The notes: generated from the sequence alone by a model not told the origin. DNA of 64,000 nt from DASVCN01 sp040905665 (GCA_040905665.1 JBBDRD010000042.1:1-64000); one strand, 5' to 3'. Positions 43,133-50,640 are shown, counted from the stretch's first letter. Program-made: numbers and translations.

Positions 43133-43722
43133 TTAGTACGGGACTGCAAGGATTCGAGATCAATACCGACGTCGCGCTTGTCGACCCCGACTGGGATGAG
43201 TTCGCCAGCGAGCACGACAAGCGCTTCGGTCTCGCCATCTCGCACTTCAAGAGCGTGATCAAGGGCAAGTCGTACGACAACGAGGCGATCCGCCTGCGCG
43301 TTGGCCCGGCGGGCTATTACGTACAGCCCAAGCGCTTCCCGGCTGCCTTCTATGGCGATACCACCCCGCCCACCGTCGAGTTCGTAAGCGAGGATGAGGC
43401 GCTAGTGGCGACCTGGGAGGCTGCCGCTCTCTACCGCAGCGGCGAAGCACAAGCACTCACAGTGCTATATCGTGACGGAGATCCGGCAGACATATTCTTC
43501 GGTTACCGCAGTGGCGGCAAGCGTCGCTACGAGCTGGGCCGGGTTCGGGCCCATATCCCGCTTCACCTTCGCGTGATGGTCGACGGCCCCAGCGATACCG
43601 ACCTCCTCGAAGGGGGTAAAGGGGTGCTCATCTATCAGCGCACCCGCGACGGACGTCATCTGCTGCTGCGTGCTCCCGGACGACGCCAGCCGTATCTGGG
43701 CTTCCGAGAGGCGCTGGAGTAA
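43129..43722 (+). CDS. Unknown protein coupled to menG
   Basis: I do not recognise this 197-aa protein. It is soluble, of mixed charge, with no signal, helix pair or metal motif. Notable stretches are LVDPDWDEFASEHDKRFG, LRVGPAGYYVQPKRFPAAFYGD, ADIFFGYRSGGKRRYELGRVRAHIP (cut across strands) and the C-terminal LLLRAPGRRQPYLGFREALE. Its ATG overlaps the menG stop (ATGA) and its stop is two bases from the next start, so it belongs to the menG unit and its codon use looks native. A role in quinone methylation or in the GidA-related protein's task is only a guess from position. Confidence 0.7.
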   Translation: MISTGLQGFEINTDVALVDPDWDEFASEHDKRFGLAISHFKSVIKGKSYDNEAIRLRVGPAGYYVQPKRFPAAFYGDTTPPTVEFVSEDEALVATWEAAALYRSGEAQALTVLYRDGDPADIFFGYRSGGKRRYELGRVRAHIPLHLRVMVDGPSDTDLLEGGKGVLIYQRTRDGRHLLLRAPGRRQPYLGFREALE

Positions 43723-43724
43723 GA

Positions 43725-44483
43725 GTGCGTACCTACCCCGGCCGCGGTCACCGCTACGACCTGGCCGTGGTGGGAGCCGGCATCAGCGGCAGTGAGGCTG
43801 CGCTGGCGGCAGCCGTCGCCGGTCTCGACGTACTGCTGGTCACCACCAGCCTGGATACCGTCTACATGTTGGCGCATGAGCGCGCGCAGCTCGATGCTCC
43901 CGCCGGCACGCTCATGTCCACACTCACCGCTCAAACCGTGCTGGAGGGGGAGAGGATCGAGCGCTGGCCGCTGCACCGGAAAGCAAAGTATGCGCTCGAG
44001 TCCCAGAGCAGGATCCATCTGCTGCAGTCGAACGTTACCGGGCTCATCGTCCAGCAGGGCCAGGTGCGGGGCGTGCGAACTTGGGAAGGGGTGGAACGAC
44101 AGGCGCGTGCCACCGCCCTCTGCGCGGGCTCCTTCCTTGAGGCGCGGCTCGAGCAGGGGAAGTTGCATGAGGATTCCGGCAGGTTGGGGGAGATGACCTA
44201 CGACGAACTCTTCGAGGATCTGGCGGGCCGGCAGGTTTCGTTCGACTCGCTCACCCTCTATCTGAGCGAGCACGGCGAAGGGCTTCCGTACACTGTTTCG
44301 TGCAAGGTGCTCTCGGCGAACGAGATGCGCGGATTCGAGGTCGACCGCTTGCCTGGGTTATATGCAGCCGGCGTTTGCGCCGCCGGAGCGCTCGACTACG
44401 AGCAGGCGGCTGCCGCGGGCCGCGACTTGGGACTGGCATTGGCGCAAGAGCTGGCAGCGGCAAGCGAGGCCGGGAGCGAATAG
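43725..44483 (+). CDS. Small GidA/MnmG-related FAD protein
   Basis: FAD-binding protein of 252 aa that corresponds to only part of MnmG/TrmFO. The Rossmann start is YDLAVVGAGISGSEAALAAAVAG; then TTSLDTVYML, a segment with LHRKAKYALE, and the C-terminal GLYAAGVCAAGALDYEQAAAAGRDLG, which closes the FAD site. Full MnmG is about 620 aa; the insertion and C-terminal tRNA-binding domains are absent. Related stand-alone proteins occur in Thermus (structure 2CUL, described as GidA-related). Function unknown; tRNA or another substrate is possible. GTG start two bases after the upstream stop. Confidence 0.8.
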   Translation: MRTYPGRGHRYDLAVVGAGISGSEAALAAAVAGLDVLLVTTSLDTVYMLAHERAQLDAPAGTLMSTLTAQTVLEGERIERWPLHRKAKYALESQSRIHLLQSNVTGLIVQQGQVRGVRTWEGVERQARATALCAGSFLEARLEQGKLHEDSGRLGEMTYDELFEDLAGRQVSFDSLTLYLSEHGEGLPYTVSCKVLSANEMRGFEVDRLPGLYAAGVCAAGALDYEQAAAAGRDLGLALAQELAAASEAGSE

Positions 44484-44552
44484 ATGCCGCTATGGTGACC
44501 GCAGTATCGAGGTTGTTGGCTAAGGACGCGGCAGGCAATCAGTAGCGGGTCA

Positions 44553-44753
44553 TCAGTAGTCGAGTGTGTCATCCCGTGGCCTGAGGTACGACTCCATCTC
44601 CTTCAGCTGGCCCTCCTGAGCGAAAACAAATCGAGTACCACCGGTTCGACTTGCCAACAGCCGGTAGCGGAAGGGCTCCACAGCGGTAACGCTCGAGACG
44701 ACGTAGACGTCGTCGTCGTAGCGCACCTCTTCGCCCACACTGAACCTGCTCAT
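44553..44753 (-). CDS. Small conserved-looking hypothetical protein
   Basis: 66-aa protein, MSRFSVGEEVRYDDDVYVVSSV..., a likely small beta-barrel (alternating hydrophobics in YVVSSV, FRYRLLAS, TRFVFAQEGQL). GEEVRYDDDVYVV resembles the start of SH3-like RNA/DNA-binding folds. ATG at 44753; a TANNNT-type TACTGT lies 7 nt upstream, no ribosome site. Located between the GidA-related gene (convergent) and mqnD. Codon use is native, which supports it; function unknown. Confidence 0.6.
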   Translation of the reverse strand: MSRFSVGEEVRYDDDVYVVSSVTAVEPFRYRLLASRTGGTRFVFAQEGQLKEMESYLRPRDDTLDY

Positions 44754-44790
44754 GGAGGCAACAGTAACTTGCCGGGGCTGCTTACGGGCG

Positions 44791-45639
44791 CTATTGAGCT
44801 GTAGGGGGCTCGAAGATCGGTGGTAGCGGCAACTCCGGTAACAGGCCGCGCAGCCGGGCGCGCTCGAATAACTCCGCCACCGCCTTCCTTCCCTCCGTCC
44901 CCAAATCGCGGCTATAGCTGTTCACATAGAGGTCGATGTGTCGCTGACGTACCTCACGGCTCAGCTCCTGGGCGTGCTCGGCAACGTAGGACGCAACTTC
45001 TTCCGGGTGTTCATAGGCGTAATTCATACTGGCGCGAAGTGCTTCGACGAGCCGGCTTAGCCTTGCTTGGCCCAGAGTCCGAAGTGCGGCCACGCCTCCC
45101 AAGGGAAGTAGGTCGCCGGTGGTTGCCTCCCACCACTCGCCCAGATCGAGATACTTCACGAGCCCGTGAGCGGCATAGGTGAAGCGGCTCTCGTGGATGA
45201 TCAGCCCCGCGTCGACCTCGCCAGCCGCAACCGCGGGCATGATCAGGTCGTAACGGAGCTCCCGGTAGTTGAGGTCGTCGGGCTGAGAGAGCCTGAGCAG
45301 CAGGTTCGCGGTAGTGAGGCCGCCGGGAACCGCCACACTCCTCCCGCTAAGACTTTCCAGCGGTTGGCGAGTGACGATGAGAGGACCGACTCCACGACCC
45401 AGGGCCCCGCCAGAAGGCAACATGACGTAGCGGTCGGAAACGTGGCCGTAGGCGTGATAGGAGATCTTGGTGACGTCCAGACTGCCTCGCAGGGCAAGTT
45501 GGTTGAGTTCCTCTACGTCACCCAGATGAACCTCGACCGGCTCGAACCCGACACGCCCATGAGCGAGCGCATAGAACAGGAAGCAGTCGTTGGGGCAGGG
45601 GCTATAGCCCAGGGTGAGGGGCGCCGCCTTATGGGTCAA
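44791..45639 (-). CDS. mqnD: 1,4-dihydroxy-6-naphthoate synthase
   Basis: MqnD of 282 aa, which makes 1,4-dihydroxy-6-naphthoate in the futalosine route to menaquinone. The substrate-binding-protein-like fold opens LTLGYSPCPNDCFLFYALAHG, the family hallmark, with DVTKISYHAYGHV, LLRLSQPDDL and DAGLIIHESRFTYAAHGL. TTG start, whose codon overlaps the preceding stop in a TTGA junction, so its translation depends on the CoA-binding gene. Other mqn genes are not in the window. Confidence 0.93.
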   Translation of the reverse strand: MTHKAAPLTLGYSPCPNDCFLFYALAHGRVGFEPVEVHLGDVEELNQLALRGSLDVTKISYHAYGHVSDRYVMLPSGGALGRGVGPLIVTRQPLESLSGRSVAVPGGLTTANLLLRLSQPDDLNYRELRYDLIMPAVAAGEVDAGLIIHESRFTYAAHGLVKYLDLGEWWEATTGDLLPLGGVAALRTLGQARLSRLVEALRASMNYAYEHPEEVASYVAEHAQELSREVRQRHIDLYVNSYSRDLGTEGRKAVAELFERARLRGLLPELPLPPIFEPPTAQ

Positions 45640-46055
45640 TCGAGAGCACGATGTTCGATAAGGATGCAGCGGTCCTGCACTACTTCGATCCCCGCCGCTT
45701 GAAGGCGGGCGGCTGCGTCATTGTTGCGGATGCCCAGCTGGAACCAGACCGCTCGTGGAAGCGGCCGCATTGCCAGGATATCGTCGAGATGCGCCGGTAT
45801 GTCCTCGGCGCGGCGGAAGACATCGACGATGTCTATCGATTCGTCCAGTTCGACGAGGGTGGAGACGAAGGGCTTGTCCCACTGCCTCTCGCCGAGATGT
45901 CGCGGATTTACGGGGAAGACCTGGTACCCGCCTCGCGCCAGATAGTCGGGAACGTAGTAGGCCGGGCGTCCTGTTCGGTTGCTGGCGCCCAGGACCGCCA
46001 CCGTTCTAGATTCGCGTAATAGCTCGAGTATTGAACTCGGGGCAGTGACAGTCAT
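45636..46055 (-). CDS. CoA-binding domain protein
   Basis: CoA_binding_2 family protein, 139 aa, a single Rossmann domain like the N-terminal domain of succinyl-CoA synthetase alpha. TVAVLGASNRTGRPAYYVPDYLARGGYQVFPVNP, IDIVDVFRRAEDIPAH and VWFQLGIRN are the typical strands and loops. Role unknown; translational coupling to mqnD by TTGA is common-operon evidence only. ATG 6 nt after TAACCT. Confidence 0.88.
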   Translation of the reverse strand: MTVTAPSSILELLRESRTVAVLGASNRTGRPAYYVPDYLARGGYQVFPVNPRHLGERQWDKPFVSTLVELDESIDIVDVFRRAEDIPAHLDDILAMRPLPRAVWFQLGIRNNDAAARLQAAGIEVVQDRCILIEHRALD

Positions 46056-46061
46056 GCATAG

Positions 46062-46067
46062 AGGTTA
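46062..46067 (-). promoter_or_regulatory. -10 box TAACCT for the CoA-binding/mqnD unit (leaderless type)
   Basis: Minus-strand TAACCT, 6 nt before ATG 46055. Confidence 0.4.
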
Positions 46068-46102
46068 TCGCCGGGATGCCGGGAGCCCACGTCGCCAACG
46101 CG

Positions 46103-46131
46103 TTGATGCTCCATGCCTTATCTGCTAGACT
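46103..46131 (+). promoter_or_regulatory. Promoter of infC
   Basis: TTGATG (46103-46108), 17-nt spacer, TAGACT (46126-46131). Predicted transcription start about 46138. Confidence 0.65.
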
Positions 46132-46142
46132 TGAGCGCTGTT

Positions 46143-46158
46143 GCGCCCGATTGGGCGC
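46143..46158 (+). promoter_or_regulatory. Hairpin in the infC leader
   Basis: GCGCCC-GATT-GGGCGC, perfect 6-bp stem and 4-nt loop, starting about 5 nt from the predicted 5' end of the mRNA. Confidence 0.6.
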
Positions 46159-46179
46159 CTATTCTTGGAGGTGGAGTCC

Positions 46180-46692
46180 ATAGCGAGAGAGATGAAGATT
46201 AATGATCAGATCCGGGCCCGGCAGGTGAGGCTCATCGGTTCCGACGGTCAGCAACAGGGGATCGTCGATACCCGCGAGGCCGCCCGCAGAGCCCGCGAGG
46301 AGGAATTGGATCTGGTCTTGGTTGGTGAAGCCGCGCAACCGCCGGTCGCCAAACTGATGGATTACGGCAAGTACCGCTACGAGCTGCAGCAGGAGGAGAA
46401 AGAAGCCCGAAAGCGCTCTCGTCAGCAGGAAATGAAGGCCATCAAGTTTCGCGTGAAGATCGAGGAGCACGACTACGGGACCAAGGTCAACCACATCCGC
46501 CGCTTCCTCAAAGGGGGGCACAAGGTTCGGGTAGTAATCATGTTTCGTGGGCGTGAACGCACCCACCCGGAGTTGGGTCAGGAAATTCTCGATCGCGTCG
46601 CGCGCGACGTCGCGGAGATGGCGGCAGTCGATCAGATGCCGACCCTGGCCGGTATGGACATGAACATGACCCTTCGCCCCGTCAGGGACTGA
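46180..46692 (+). CDS. infC: Translation initiation factor IF-3, probable ATA start
   Basis: IF-3, 170 aa, which guards start-codon selection on the 30S subunit. N-domain INDQIRARQVRLIGSDG and QQQGIVDTREA, a Lys/Arg-rich linker helix, and C-domain IKFRVKIEEHDYGTKVNHIRRFLKGGHKVRV (in parts), MFRGRERTHPELG. The start is the ATA at 46180: GGAGGT (46167-46172) sits 7 nt before it, while the first ATG in frame (46192) is 19 nt away with only GAGAGAG nearby. IF-3 genes commonly use non-AUG starts such as AUU so that IF-3 represses its own translation. An in-frame TTG at 46141 lies inside the leader hairpin and is unlikely. rpmI and rplT follow. Confidence 0.88.
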   Translation: MAREMKINDQIRARQVRLIGSDGQQQGIVDTREAARRAREEELDLVLVGEAAQPPVAKLMDYGKYRYELQQEEKEARKRSRQQEMKAIKFRVKIEEHDYGTKVNHIRRFLKGGHKVRVVIMFRGRERTHPELGQEILDRVARDVAEMAAVDQMPTLAGMDMNMTLRPVRD

Positions 46693-46716
46693 TCAGTCAC
46701 TTCGCCTCAAACGCCG

Positions 46717-46722
46717 TAGACT
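46717..46722 (+). promoter_or_regulatory. -10 box TAGACT, possible internal promoter before rpmI
   Basis: TAGACT 62 nt before the rpmI ATG, followed by a GATT-loop hairpin. A -35 is not evident. Confidence 0.4.
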
Positions 46723-46733
46723 CTGTTGATAGT

Positions 46734-46745
46734 GGGCGATTGCCC
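46734..46745 (+). promoter_or_regulatory. GATT-loop hairpin before rpmI
   Basis: GGGC-GATT-GCCC, 4-bp stem with the same loop as the infC leader hairpin. Possible L20 autoregulatory or mRNA-stability element. Confidence 0.4.
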
Positions 46746-46783
46746 GGAATGTAAAGCCAAGAGGAAGCATGAGGAGTAGTTAG

Positions 46784-46981
46784 ATGCCGAAATTGAAGAC
46801 CCATAAGGGCACCAAAGCCCGTGTCAAAATCACTGGGCGAGGTAAGGTCACGGCGATGCGCTCCGGAAAGCGGCACCTGAACTTCAAGAAGTCGGGTAAG
46901 CGCATTCGCAAGGGCCGCAACGACCTGGTAGTAGCCAAGCCGGACGCAGAGCGCATCAAAGCGCTGCTGCCGTACGATTAG
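46784..46981 (+). CDS. rpmI: Ribosomal protein L35
   Basis: 65-aa basic protein of the 50S subunit. MPKLKTHKGTKARVKITGRGKV and HLNFKKSGKRIRKGR are the conserved L35 regions (given in part). Order infC-rpmI-rplT is the standard one. GAGGAG lies about 8 nt before the ATG. Confidence 0.97.
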   Translation: MPKLKTHKGTKARVKITGRGKVTAMRSGKRHLNFKKSGKRIRKGRNDLVVAKPDAERIKALLPYD

Positions 46982-46990
46982 GGGCCTGCC

Positions 46991-47341
46991 ATGCCAAGAG
47001 CCAAAACCGGGACCGTCCGGCGTGCCAAGCACAAGAAGATCCTCAAGCGTGCCAAGGGATTTTGGGGTCTGCGCTCCAAAAGCTTCCGAATCGCGCAGCA
47101 AACGTTGCTCAACGCAGCCGATTACGCTTATCGGGATCGCCGGGACAAGAAGGCCGTCTTCCGCCGCCTGTGGATTGCGCGCATAAATGCCGCTGCCCGC
47201 AAGGAAGGGTTGAGCTACTCGCGCTTCATCAGCGGTCTGCGTCAGTCTGGGGTCGAACTCGACCGCAAGGTACTCGCGGATCTGGCAGTGCGCGAGCCCG
47301 ACGCTTTCCGCAGTCTCGTGGAGGTTGCCCGGGGGACTTGA
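46991..47341 (+). CDS. rplT: Ribosomal protein L20
   Basis: 116-aa 50S protein, needed early in assembly and, in other bacteria, a translational repressor of its own operon. MPRAKTGTVRRAKHKKILK, AKGFWGLRSKSFRIA and YSRFISGLRQSGVELDRKVLADLA are characteristic. ATG 9 bp after the rpmI stop. Downstream there is a 308-bp non-coding stretch opening with a repeat cluster. Confidence 0.97.
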   Translation: MPRAKTGTVRRAKHKKILKRAKGFWGLRSKSFRIAQQTLLNAADYAYRDRRDKKAVFRRLWIARINAAARKEGLSYSRFISGLRQSGVELDRKVLADLAVREPDAFRSLVEVARGT

Positions 47342-47357
47342 GTCATTCTTCGCTCCG

Positions 47358-47426
47358 GCATATCGGGACCGTTCAGATCGGTACCGCACGCATCGGGATC
47401 GCTTATGAAGGGCGGTCCCGATATGC
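47358..47426. repeat. 14-bp perfect inverted repeat after rplT
   Basis: GCATATCGGGACCG (47358-47371) and its exact reverse complement CGGTCCCGATATGC (47413-47426) enclose 41 nt. It could fold as a long-stem terminator or a structured RNA; there is no U tract. Confidence 0.8.
47362..47406. repeat. Three 15-bp-spaced direct repeats ATCGGnAnCG
   Basis: ATCGGGACCG at 47362, ATCGGTACCG at 47377 and ATCGGGATCG at 47392: identical 15-bp spacing, iteron-like. A fourth, inverted copy is at 47413-47422. Confidence 0.8.
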
Positions 47427-47649
47427 GTTCGCCGGGCCACCACTACGGACCTTCTGCCGCCGAAGATTCACCGGCCCGAGCCGCGGCAGCTTGCGGTTAC
47501 AATGACTTGCCGGCAGGAATTCGCATTTGCACGGCAGGGGTGATGTTTGCGGGTAATTGCAGACAACTCGACATGCGGCCAGTGAACAACGCCGCGCAGA
47601 CAGCTGAACGCTACGGCGCCAACCTGTGCGACCGGAAAGAGGCAGCATC

Positions 47650-48102
47650 TTGACGCGAGACACCACCTTCATTCTCCTAGTCGAGGACAATCAGGACGAC
47701 ATCGATCTGACGTTGCGGGCTCTGCGGATGCATAATCTGGCGAACGAGGTAGTTATCGTACGCGACGGCGCCGAAGCCCTCGATTTCCTGTTCTGCCGTG
47801 GGGACTATGCAGAACGCAGCCCCGATCAGAAGCCGCAACTGGTCCTGCTCGACATCAACCTGCCCAAGCTCTCGGGTCTCGAGGTGCTCAAGCAGGTGCG
47901 TAATAGTGAACGTACTCGGCTGCTCCCCGTTGTCATGCTTACCACCTCGAAGCAGGACCGCGACGTTTTGGACAGCTACATGAACGGCGCCAACTCTTAC
48001 GTACAGAAGCCTGTTTCATTCACTGAGTTCACTGAAGCGGTCCGACAACTAGGCATCTATTGGCTGATCCTCAATGAGGTCCCATGGCAGTCCAAGGCTT
48101 AG
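47650..48102 (+). CDS. Response regulator, single receiver domain (Rcp1-like)
   Basis: Stand-alone receiver protein, 150 aa. Acidic pocket VEDNQDD, phosphoacceptor Asp in LVLLDINLPKLSGLEVL, Thr in VVMLTTSK and Lys in YVQKPVSF are all present. The insertion after helix 1 (FLFCRGDYAERSPDQKP) is typical of Rcp1-type regulators that partner phytochromes and other sensor kinases; no kinase is in the window. TTG at 47650 has AGAGG seven nt upstream; an in-frame GTG at 47626 is the alternative. Overlaps the next gene by 19 bp. Confidence 0.86.
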   Translation: MTRDTTFILLVEDNQDDIDLTLRALRMHNLANEVVIVRDGAEALDFLFCRGDYAERSPDQKPQLVLLDINLPKLSGLEVLKQVRNSERTRLLPVVMLTTSKQDRDVLDSYMNGANSYVQKPVSFTEFTEAVRQLGIYWLILNEVPWQSKA

Positions 48103-49283
48103 AAAGGCGCGTTTTGGACGAGACTGACGAACTCAGGGTCTTGTTGGTGGAGGACTCTACCGACGACGCGGAGCTAAATCAGATCGAGCTTCAGCGAAAC
48201 GGCTTCACGGTAGATTCCTGTCGCGTCGAGACTCGCGACGCAACTCTCGAGGCACTCAAGGGTAACCAGTGGGACGTCGTCCTGAGCGACCACGCGTTGC
48301 CTGGATTCAGCTCGCATGAAGTCCTCGAACTTCTCGACGAGCTCGCGATCGACACCCCCTGCATAATCGTCTCCGGTGCGATCGGCGAAGAGGCAGCGGT
48401 ACAGCTACTGCAAAGCGGCGCCATCGACTACGTCAATAAGGACAAGCTGTATCGGCTGAGTCAGGCGGTTCGCAGGGCTCTGCGTGAAGCGGACTCCTCC
48501 CGTGCACGGCGCGACGCAGAGGCGGCCTTGCGGCGCAGTGAACAGGCGTTGCGGGAGCTCAACGAGACGCTCGAACAGCGGGTGGAAGAGCGAACGAAGG
48601 AACTAGTCGCCCAAACCAACCTGTTGGAAGCGGCTCTCAATACGCTCAAGGATCTGTTCTTCGTCGCCGACACCGATCGGAGACTGGTGCGCTGGAACCG
48701 GGAACTATGCAGCATGACGGGTTTGGATGAGGACGAAGTGGAGAACCGGCGTCTGACGGTACTCGTGCATCAGGATGACCGCGAGGCGATGGAGCAGTGG
48801 TACATGCACGTACTAGAGGACGGCGCGGCCACCGTTGAGGCTGGGCTGCTGGTCGACTCGGGCAAGTTCGTTCCTTACGAGTTCACAGGAGCCAGGCTGC
48901 GAGATGGCGAAGGGAGGCCGATGGGAGTGTGCGGAATCGCACGTAACATCTCGGCCCGCCGACAAACCGAGCAGCACCTCAAGCAGGCGATTCGCGAAGT
49001 AATCGATGACGCCACCTGGTTCGCACAATCGGTTCTGGAGAAGATGACGCAGGTTTCCTCCACCCGCTCCCCCTCGATAATGGCAAGCGATCTCACCGAC
49101 CGCGAGCGCGAGGTGATCGAGATGATCGCCAAGGGCATGAAGAACAACCAGATAGCCAAGGACCTGGGCCTCTCTTACGCCACAGTGCGAAACTATGTCG
49201 CGCGGATCTACGGCAAGCTCGACGTTCATTCACGTGCCGAGGCCGTGATTTGGGCTAGAGAGCGCGGATTCGGGAGCGACTGA
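48084..49283 (+). CDS. Response regulator with PAS and LuxR-type DNA-binding domains
   Basis: 399-aa regulator. Receiver (about 15-135) with VEDSTDD, Asp in DVVLSDHALPGFSS, Ser in IVSGA and Lys in NKDKL; a coiled coil (about 145-180, EALNETLEQRVEERTKEL-like); a PAS domain (about 185-300; LFFVADTDRRLVRWNREL, GIARNISARRQ); and a C-terminal LuxR helix-turn-helix (LTDREREVIEMIAKGMKNNQIA, then YATVRNYVARIYGKL). It could both receive phosphate and sense a ligand before binding DNA. No output histidine kinase domain. Start ATG 48084 with GAGG. Overlap with the Rcp1-like gene implies one signalling unit. Confidence 0.85.
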   Translation: MAVQGLERRVLDETDELRVLLVEDSTDDAELNQIELQRNGFTVDSCRVETRDATLEALKGNQWDVVLSDHALPGFSSHEVLELLDELAIDTPCIIVSGAIGEEAAVQLLQSGAIDYVNKDKLYRLSQAVRRALREADSSRARRDAEAALRRSEQALRELNETLEQRVEERTKELVAQTNLLEAALNTLKDLFFVADTDRRLVRWNRELCSMTGLDEDEVENRRLTVLVHQDDREAMEQWYMHVLEDGAATVEAGLLVDSGKFVPYEFTGARLRDGEGRPMGVCGIARNISARRQTEQHLKQAIREVIDDATWFAQSVLEKMTQVSSTRSPSIMASDLTDREREVIEMIAKGMKNNQIAKDLGLSYATVRNYVARIYGKLDVHSRAEAVIWARERGFGSD

Positions 49284-49295
49284 ACCACTCGCGGT

Positions 49296-49301
49296 TATCA
49301 T
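49296..49301 (+). promoter_or_regulatory. -10 box TATCAT for hisD (leaderless type)
   Basis: TATCAT, 7 nt before ATG 49309. Confidence 0.5.
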
Positions 49302-49308
49302 TGCCGGC

Positions 49309-50589
49309 ATGCGCCTAATCCACGGCAAGCACGAGGCATTTACGGTCTTTAAGGAGCGCTACTCGGGCAGCGATGACGCTAACGCCGGCGAGCTGGTGAG
49401 GGAGATACTCACCGCGGTTCGCGAGCGCGGTGATGAGGCGGTGCGCGAGTTCAGCGAGCGGTTCGATGGGGTGCGGCTAAGCGACTTTCGCGTGCCGGCC
49501 CGGGCGTTCGATGAGGCGGTCGAGAATGTCGGGTCCGATCTACAGGAGGCAATAGGGCTTGCTGCGAGGCGAATCGCCAGCTATTACCGTAGTCAGCCGG
49601 CGCAAGGCTTCATCGAGGAGCAGGACGGCACTCTGTTGGGGCAGTTGGTGCGCCCGCTCGAGCTCGTAGGCTGTTATGTGCCGGGTGGCACCGCGCCGCT
49701 CTTTAGCACTCTCCTGATGACGGCCATACCGGCGAGGGTGGCCGGCGTCGAGGAGATCGTGGTGGCGACGCCGCCGGACAGATTCGGTGAGGTGGCGCCC
49801 GAGATCCTGGTCGCCGCTCGCGAGGTGGGTGTGACTGACGTATACCGCGTCGGGGGTGCGCAGGCGATAGCTGCACTGGCGTACGGCACTCAGTCGATCC
49901 CCCGAGTCGACAAGGTAGTCGGGCCAGGAAATCGCTGGGTGGTGCTGGCCAAGCAAGCGGTCTACGGAGTGGTGGGCATCGAGTCGTTGCCTGGACCAAC
50001 CGAGACGCTGGTGCTTGCCGACGAGAGTGCTTCCCTGGGCCATGTGGTGGCCGATCTCCTTGCCCAGGCGGAGCATATGGGGGCGCAGCCGGTGCTGGTC
50101 ACGACCAGTCGGGATCTGGCTGAGGCACTGCCGGCCGCCTTGGAGGCGGCACTCGCCGACCTTCCTACTGCCGCGACTGCTCGTGAGTCGATCTCTACGC
50201 GTGGCCTGCGGGTCCTGGTCGAAACACTGGCCGAGGGGATCGAGGTATCGAATCGCTTCGCGCCGGAGCACCTCTGCCTGCTGGTGGACAAGCCTCACGA
50301 TCTGGTGCCGCTGGTGAGGAACGCCGGCGGCATCTTCGTGGGCCACCACAGTATGGAGGCACTGGGCGACTATCTCGCCGGCCCGAGTCATGTGATGCCC
50401 ACCGGCGGTACCGCTCGCTTCTCGTCGTTCGTCAACGTTTCGGACTTTCAGAAGCTGATACCGATCGTAGGCGTCGGTGAAGAACTTCTGGGCCAAGTTG
50501 GGCCCGCCGCCGCTAGAATGGCGCGCGCCGAAGGACTCGAGGCCCACGCTCGCGCCATCGAGTCGCGAATTGGGTCCGCAGGGAAGTGA
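49309..50589 (+). CDS. hisD: Histidinol dehydrogenase
   Basis: HisD, 426 aa, last enzyme of histidine synthesis, oxidising histidinol to histidine with two NAD and a zinc ion. VGCYVPGGTAPLFSTLLMTAIPA, VYRVGGAQAIAALAYGT, IDSLPGPTE-like IESLPGPTETLVLAD, LLAQAEHMGAQPV, RFAPEHLCL and the C-terminal SHVMPTGGTARFSS are all present. Other his genes are absent from the window, except a possible histidinol phosphatase at 31.3 kb. Leaderless-type start. Confidence 0.96.
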   Translation: MRLIHGKHEAFTVFKERYSGSDDANAGELVREILTAVRERGDEAVREFSERFDGVRLSDFRVPARAFDEAVENVGSDLQEAIGLAARRIASYYRSQPAQGFIEEQDGTLLGQLVRPLELVGCYVPGGTAPLFSTLLMTAIPARVAGVEEIVVATPPDRFGEVAPEILVAAREVGVTDVYRVGGAQAIAALAYGTQSIPRVDKVVGPGNRWVVLAKQAVYGVVGIESLPGPTETLVLADESASLGHVVADLLAQAEHMGAQPVLVTTSRDLAEALPAALEAALADLPTAATARESISTRGLRVLVETLAEGIEVSNRFAPEHLCLLVDKPHDLVPLVRNAGGIFVGHHSMEALGDYLAGPSHVMPTGGTARFSSFVNVSDFQKLIPIVGVGEELLGQVGPAAARMARAEGLEAHARAIESRIGSAGK

Positions 50590-50640
50590 GTCCAGCTGCC
50601 AAGAGTGCTCGCCCTGGCGCCTCTGATGATTGCGATGTTC

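Larger units (their letters stand above)
47342..47649. other. Non-coding region after rplT
   Basis: No credible gene. The first 85 bp hold three direct 10-bp copies and one inverted copy of the same word (see the repeat entries). Further on are a palindrome tgccggca (47508-47515) and TACAAT at 47498-47503, a possible -10 for the response-regulator pair. Confidence 0.6.

Noticed and set aside
46141..46179. TTG start of infC at 46141
   Set aside because: It lies in the leader hairpin with no ribosome site and adds residues unlike IF-3.
47405..47653. 82-codon ORF after rplT
   Set aside because: It overlaps the repeat cluster and has no recognisable sequence or ribosome site.
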